This document shows, in pieces, positions 59,432-64,000 of a stretch of 64,000 nt of DNA (position 1 is its first letter; each line of letters starts with the position of its first letter). The notes under the pieces were generated by a model. That model had not been told where the DNA came from. It was given only the letters and a program-made list of their open reading frames with translations, and did no database searches. The stretch is from Phoronis australis (taxonomy: Eukaryota; Phoronida; Phoronidae), in the NCBI GenBank assembly GCA_002633005.1, contig NMRA01000668.1, forward strand, positions 62,001 to 126,000, read 5' to 3'. Made by a program: the position numbers and the translations under genes.

Positions 59432-60543
59432 ATCACAGGCGCTTGGGTTTATGGCAAATGACGTCACTCAATAATAAATATAAGAAAACATAAAGATTGG
59501 ACACTTAAACTTTGCCAAGCCGAGGCTCCCAACTTCAACCGTCCAAAATCCAAATAAAATCTGCCTTCACCTCCCTCAGTCTGATGTTGCATAAACCTTC
59601 GAAGCCTTATCTTTACTAGATCCCATTAACTGTCTTCGTGAGTGGTGAATTGGCGATGGAATTTCCAAAACAATCTCAAAACTCTGAATTCAAAAACATG
59701 AAATAGTAAACATGGCGGATTTCAGTTGTGCTTCAACTTGTACGCCTGTCGTAGGTGAAACTTCGAGTTTGCGCAAGCAACCTATATTTCAAATTCAATA
59801 ATTCTAATTTAAAACTCAACTAATTGAGAATGTTAAAGTTAGTATTTTAATGATTATTTGTATCTTTATTCCACTGACGGCTCATTTTAGCCCTTAACTT
59901 AGATTTTTATTACATAAACTGGCGTATCTTGTTTCTCATCTTGACATCACGCACTTTTTTGATTGAAGCACAACACACACGGCGAGGAAAAGCAGTCCGT
60001 GCAAGTATTACAATGCGCGTGGCCGACCAGTTAACTCAATGGTTTTGGCCAAAAGTAAAATCTTCATAAGAAATCACAGTACACAAAAAAACTTCGCATA
60101 TCAATACAGTATCAGGATAATTTATATTTGACACAAATATGTGAGTAATTACATTTATTTGGAAATATAGTGCTCTCTGCTTCTCAGGATCAAGTAGTCG
60201 ATGGATTGACGGCGAAAGCCGCGCGAAATTAGACTTTCGGATTTAGCTCGGGAGCGTCCGTCATGTGCGAAGACCGTCTGCCATGACATCACGGAATCAC
60301 TTCCTTGAATTTGTGATTTGGGTATTCTTTTGGCATTTTTTTCGCCAAATCACCACTTGAAGGGAATTTGAAGAGATCGAATGAAAGAAAGTCTTCTAAA
60401 GTTGTTCGGTGCTAGTTTCGTGGAGTTCCATGCACACTTGAGTAGAAAATTCTGAGCAAACAGATTTTGAGTGTCTAACCTTTATGTTTCCTTATATATA
60501 TTATTGTGTGACGTCCTTTGCGATAAACCCAAGCGCCTGTGGT
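59432..60543. mobile_element. TTAA-flanked inverted-repeat transposon (repeat A, copy 2)
   Basis: 73-bp terminal inverted repeats at 59432-59504 and 60471-60543 differ at 8 positions; the tips read ATCACAGGCGCTTGGGTTTA and ACCACAGGCGCTTGGGTTTA. TTAA lies directly outside both ends (59428-59431, 60544-60547), as for piggyBac-type targets, though TTTAAA is itself palindromic. The interior has no transposase and matches the dispersed copy at 21849-22815. Non-autonomous. Confidence 0.85.
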
Positions 60544-60576
60544 TTAAATGCGCATTTTAAGAATAGTTCAAGCAAC

Positions 60577-60620
60577 ATGAATATATATATATATAAATAT
60601 ATATATATATACACACACAA
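60577..60620. repeat. (AT)n(AC)n microsatellite
   Basis: AT units broken by one TAAAT, then ACACACAC. It separates the TTAA-flanked element from repeat B. Confidence 0.9.
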
Positions 60621-61285
60621 AACGTACCGAGAGTGGCGTACATGAAGTAATATCCCACCTGACATTATAATGCCGAGTGGGATATTACTTCATGTACGGC
60701 AATAGAGGTACGCTTTGTATTTATCCCATACGCTTCGAATTCCGTTTACATTTTTTTGGCAGATTGTTCACATGGCGGATGACATCCTATATGTACTTCC
60801 GCGTTAGGTTGCAAGTTTTCTCTTGCAAAAGAAACAGTTTTAAAAGTAACAATTTATTTCTTGAAAAGAGGTAACAAAAATGAAAACAATGGAAACTGTG
60901 CAGTGAACTTGTATCATCTCCTGGAAATAGTTAAAACACAACAATATTTGATATTGTAGTTTCCTAGGAATCGGCGCCTGAGTTGCAGACGATATATATG
61001 TAGTATTCAGCAATTGAAAACTGAGACATGAGTGTCATATAATTAACAGTTTTGTTCCAGATTTTACGTTTAGGGCCTGGTTGCATGTCGAGTGTTAGTT
61101 ACGCTGCTGCAACTGTATTACTTTAAACTATATTCGGAAAATTTGATGATCGAACCGGCAGAAGACGTCGAGTCGACATTGACCTACCTTTTGAACTTTC
61201 CATGTCAGAGGTCACTGTTGAAGTAGTGTGGGAGGTGAATACGGAAAACTTTATTACATGACCGTACTTCCCTCGACAGATTCAA
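60615..61285 (+). repeat. Dispersed repeat B, copy 2
   Basis: Partner of 29701-30362. It carries an extra inverted segment near its start (60638-60697) that copy 1 lacks. Confidence 0.8.
60638..60697. repeat. Perfect 21-bp hairpin stem
   Basis: 60638-60658 is the exact reverse complement of 60677-60697 with an 18-nt spacer. The outer flanks (CGTACC at 60623, GGTACG at 60709) extend the pairing loosely. Confidence 0.9.
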
Positions 61286-61289
61286 CGCG

Positions 61290-61895
61290 TAAGGGATAAA
61301 GTAATGTATACGATATCTTCACACGGAAATGTTAGAACTTTGTATCAAACAAGCTTTTGAATAATATATAAACAATAGATAAACACAAGTGCATATATTT
61401 AAACATGGAGGGTACGTGTTTCTCTACTAAATCAGTCAATATCTTCGGCTAGATTCCAAATAGTATGCTACGAAGAGCGTTTGGAAAAGCAGTTTAACTA
61501 ATATAGCCGCGTCTGGCTACAAGGATGAATTGAAAGGTATAACTAAACAGGCCGGTTGTATAACACACTTTATTCGGTCCAGCATTGGCAAGCGATAGAG
61601 TTACAGGCAATGAAAAAGTGTCCGAACAAGCCTTTAAAGAGATACCAAAGAAGCGTTGAAAAATAGATACTGATGAAGCGTTGAAAAAGTGAAACCGAAC
61701 AAGCGGTTATCTGCATTAAAGAAAAATCACAGTCCGAATATTCGGCAAAGGAGCGTAATTAATTAACAAACGCTATATACATGTACCAGAGCGTTAGAAA
61801 GACCCGCGACAATGACTCGATATCACAGGCCTAACAAATACTACCTAACTAACAAAACACAATTAACTGGAACCCTACGTCATTTTTCATTCATG
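61290..61895. other. 3' flank of the ApoL-like gene, no gene seen
   Basis: Holds GAAGCGTTGAAAAA words repeated three times at about 61650-61705, reminiscent of a short tandem repeat. The 3' UTR of the ApoL-like gene should lie in the right part; no AATAAA was confirmed. Confidence 0.35.
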
Positions 61896-61898
61896 CTT

Positions 61899-63494
61899 TC
61901 AGATCCCATGCTCACGAAGCTTGTCTTCAATTTCAAATAAGTTGTCCTCCAGGTCATGAGCCAAAGCCTTCAGTGTTTGAGCCAACGATGACCTTTCTTT
62001 CTTTGCAAGCGATTTCGCGGACGTGACTAGCGTGTAGATATCGAGGGGGAGCACAATAATGCTGAAAACCCCGCCGGCAATGTGAAGTCCACGAGTCACT
62101 TGACCCGATGCTCTGAAGATGGTGGCCGCGACTTCGACCCAACATCGGTGGCTAGGGTTACAACCGTCTTAACTACGTCTCCCAAAGACTTACCAACAAT
62201 GGCCGTTCCTCTGACGCTTGTGAGCACGTTCTCAGTATAATTACACTTCTCATTTTCTGAGGTCTTCCTGATGCCTGGATTGCTGTTTTCTGGAAGCAAG
62301 GAGATCAACTCCAGCAGCTGATCCACGAGAAGTTTATCTGTTTCAAACAGTTGGATTTGTTTCTTTTTATACCTCTTATTTTGAATAATGTCGCCAATAG
62401 ATGCTCCGAAGCTGGTCACTCCTCCTGAACCAGCTATGGTAGCGCCGACTATCGCCACAATTGCAGCTGCTCCAAGCATGAAAAAGAGGCTATGAATCCC
62501 CCAACTGTTAGTCCTGCCCCGATTATGGACACGGAAGCCCCTGCAGTCTTTGCTATATGGACGTCTTTGTGATTTGCTTTCAATTCGTTCACCATTTGTC
62601 TGAGCGTTTGGATGATCTGAAGTCTTGTTACAACCATTTCTTTTCCAGTTTCTTGTGTCAGATATCTGATTTCGTCATGTGTCATGCTGGAAAACGCCTT
62701 CTTGCTCCACCTGCGAAAATCATAATCTGTATATTGTTATCGTGAACATTTAAAGAGCTATGGAATTCTTACAGACCCACATAGGTGTACAGAAACTTTG
62801 CCACGCCTATCTGATCTTGAATAATTGAGCCGACAATTCAAGTCCCAAGCACTGCGTGCACTTGTCATTTTCAGCTTCGCAATAAAATTTGAAGGTGTAT
62901 CTCGAGTCAAAGTTGTTGCTGGTAACAAACACACAATATCATTACAGTCAGAAAAATTGCAAAACCGATCAGAGTAGGCCTAAATGTAAAAGGTCAAAAT
63001 GCTTTTCTTTATTAGTCATCTAAACCAGAGAAATATGTCGCTCAATTGCAAGCGTAACGCAGCAAAATGTTGATACAATCGCTACAATCGTGTGCAACTG
63101 TTCTAGATACAAGTTGTGCCAACAATGTCGACACTTGTCGCCAAGTTAATGGCGAGAAAGTGACAAGTTTTCGAGAAGCACTCATACGCGAGACAGTTAC
63201 ATCTCTACACGAGTAACGTACTTGAGATCTCTTTGTAGAGTACGCGCCGTGCCTTCTTTCTGGGTACGTGTACCCATTCGCCGCTAATCAGATTATTCAG
63301 CAACAATCACTCACTGCATACTTTAAAATAGTTTTAATGACGAATAATTTGGTGCTGATAAAGTACGTCCTAAGCAGCTGTCTGACTGAACAAAAGCATT
63401 ATGGAGACTGAAAGGTCACAACACAAGTAACACGTTCAAACCTGAGAACACGATGTGGCTGGTGAAGTTGCACCAACACTTCTTCTGGTTTCAT
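61899..63494 (-). CDS. Apolipoprotein-L-like gene, two coding exons, two frame breaks
   Basis: Coding exon 1 is 63494-63442: ATG, 17 codons, phase 2, donor CAG|GTTTGA. Exon 2 is 62710-61899 after TTTTCGCAG. The spliced frame begins MKPEEVLVQLHQPHRVLRW and continues with THDEIRYLTQETG. No signal peptide, so probably intracellular. ApoL traits: an amphipathic helix with KANHKDVHIAK, a Gly-rich hydrophobic pair (SIIGAGLTVGG near 62520 and AIVGATIAGSGG), and the end IVLPLDIYTLV...EIEDKLREHG. ApoL proteins insert helices into lipid membranes and act in lipid binding and cell defence. The frame shifts at a T5 run near 62490 and again near 62128; each is what one missing base would cause, and 812 bp plus two bases gives whole codons to the stop. 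Predicted length is about 288 aa, usual for the family. Either assembly errors or a fresh pseudogene. Confidence 0.75.
63442..63494 (-). CDS. First coding exon of the ApoL-like gene
   Basis: 53 bp, MKPEEVLVQLHQPHRVL plus two bases (AG) that join a G across a 731-bp intron to restore an Arg codon before TGG. The phase match and the ATG in a AAAATGA context support the model. Confidence 0.6.
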
Positions 63495-63568
63495 TTTGTC
63501 TGACGCACTGACTCGTTCCCGATGTCTGTTGGTTTACAATGTACAAACGGCCTTTAAGTCTGGCAAGC

Positions 63569-63575
63569 GTTTATA
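63569..63575 (-). promoter_or_regulatory. TATA box of the ApoL-like gene
   Basis: Minus-strand TATAAAC, 75 bp upstream of the ATG, which leaves room for a 5' UTR of about 45-50 nt. Confidence 0.5.
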
Positions 63576-63588
63576 AGAACTAAAACTC

Positions 63589-63598
63589 GGGAATTCCC
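63589..63598. promoter_or_regulatory. Perfect kappa-B palindrome
   Basis: GGGAATTCCC, an ideal Rel/NF-kappa-B site, sits 13 bp upstream of the TATA box of the ApoL-like gene. Its position fits an immune-inducible promoter. Function inferred from motif and place. Confidence 0.55.
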
Positions 63599-63599
63599 G

Positions 63600-64000
63600 C
63601 TCTAAATCGATAAATACGTCATTTTGTGTTCATCTGCTTGCCAACCATGTGTAGCCAGGTAGGGGGAGCAGGGTGTAGGCCGATTCACAAATCACGGACG
63701 CCAATCTGACTTCTTCATAATAAATAAATCATCGCTTCCTGTAACAAGTAAAGACTTTGAACGAGGTGATTTCACGATCAATGAAAATAATAAAACAACA
63801 TTTCACGCATCAGAAAATATCCTTTAACCCCCAAAATAATAGACTGTCTCACGATCCAAGATTATAAATTGGAAAATACTGAATCTTTTGCAAAGATCGC
63901 CGGATTAATTTGACACAGGAAATTGACTTAAGCTTCACACTGATGTTGGACTCGACCTGGGGGGTATTCGACTATTTTATTTCAACTTGGGGTGTAGCTG
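63600..64000. other. No recognisable gene
   Basis: Upstream flank of the ApoL-like gene. It contains no open frame with recognised content. Confidence 0.4.

Overview
This is a window of an AT-rich animal nuclear genome. The signs are introns with GT/AG junctions, AATAAA signals, TATA boxes, LINE, SINE, LTR and DNA-transposon remnants, microsatellites, a scaffold gap and an intronless rhodopsin-family GPCR. A Gmr1-like retrotransposon (integrase upstream of reverse transcriptase, a group described from deuterostomes), an apolipoprotein-L-like gene and many TACATGTA words suggest a marine invertebrate deuterostome such as a hemichordate or cephalochordate. The species cannot be fixed from the sequence alone.

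Layout. 1-2.7 kb: no recognisable gene. 2.7-3.3 kb: 5'-truncated LINE on the minus strand. 3.3-10.05 kb: satellite array of ~1.2 kb higher-order units built from ~430 bp subunits that carry nuclear-receptor-like half sites; an inverted-repeat element containing an assembly gap interrupts it. 10.5-14 kb: a spliced gene, not visible as a long ORF, for a small secreted peptide. 14.4-21.8 kb: a decayed Gmr1-like LTR element (gag, integrase, RT, RNase H) holding two younger insertions: a tRNA-derived SINE between integrase and RT, and a DIRS/Ngaro-like fragment at the RT active site that contains a 549-base poly-G artefact. 21.8-24.5 kb: a dispersed repeat, coding-like remnants and a THAP zinc-finger fragment. 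24.5-40 kb: mostly AT-rich non-coding DNA with a LINE RT fragment, palindromic repeats, a 0.57 kb duplication and a DDE_Tnp_4-type transposase pseudogene. 40.2-41.2 kb: a complete GPCR gene on the minus strand. 42-43.1 kb and 47.3-47.5 kb: terminal-inverted-repeat elements. 48.4-48.9 kb: minisatellite. 59.4-61.3 kb: a TTAA-flanked inverted-repeat transposon beside a second dispersed repeat whose partner is at 29.7 kb. 61.9-63.6 kb: a two-exon ApoL-like gene on the minus strand with a TATA box and a perfect kappa-B palindrome.

Only three loci look like host genes: the secreted peptide gene, the GPCR and the ApoL-like gene. The ApoL-like gene has two apparent single-base frame breaks. Most of the rest is mobile-element history. 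All assignments come from reading the sequence; no database search was run.
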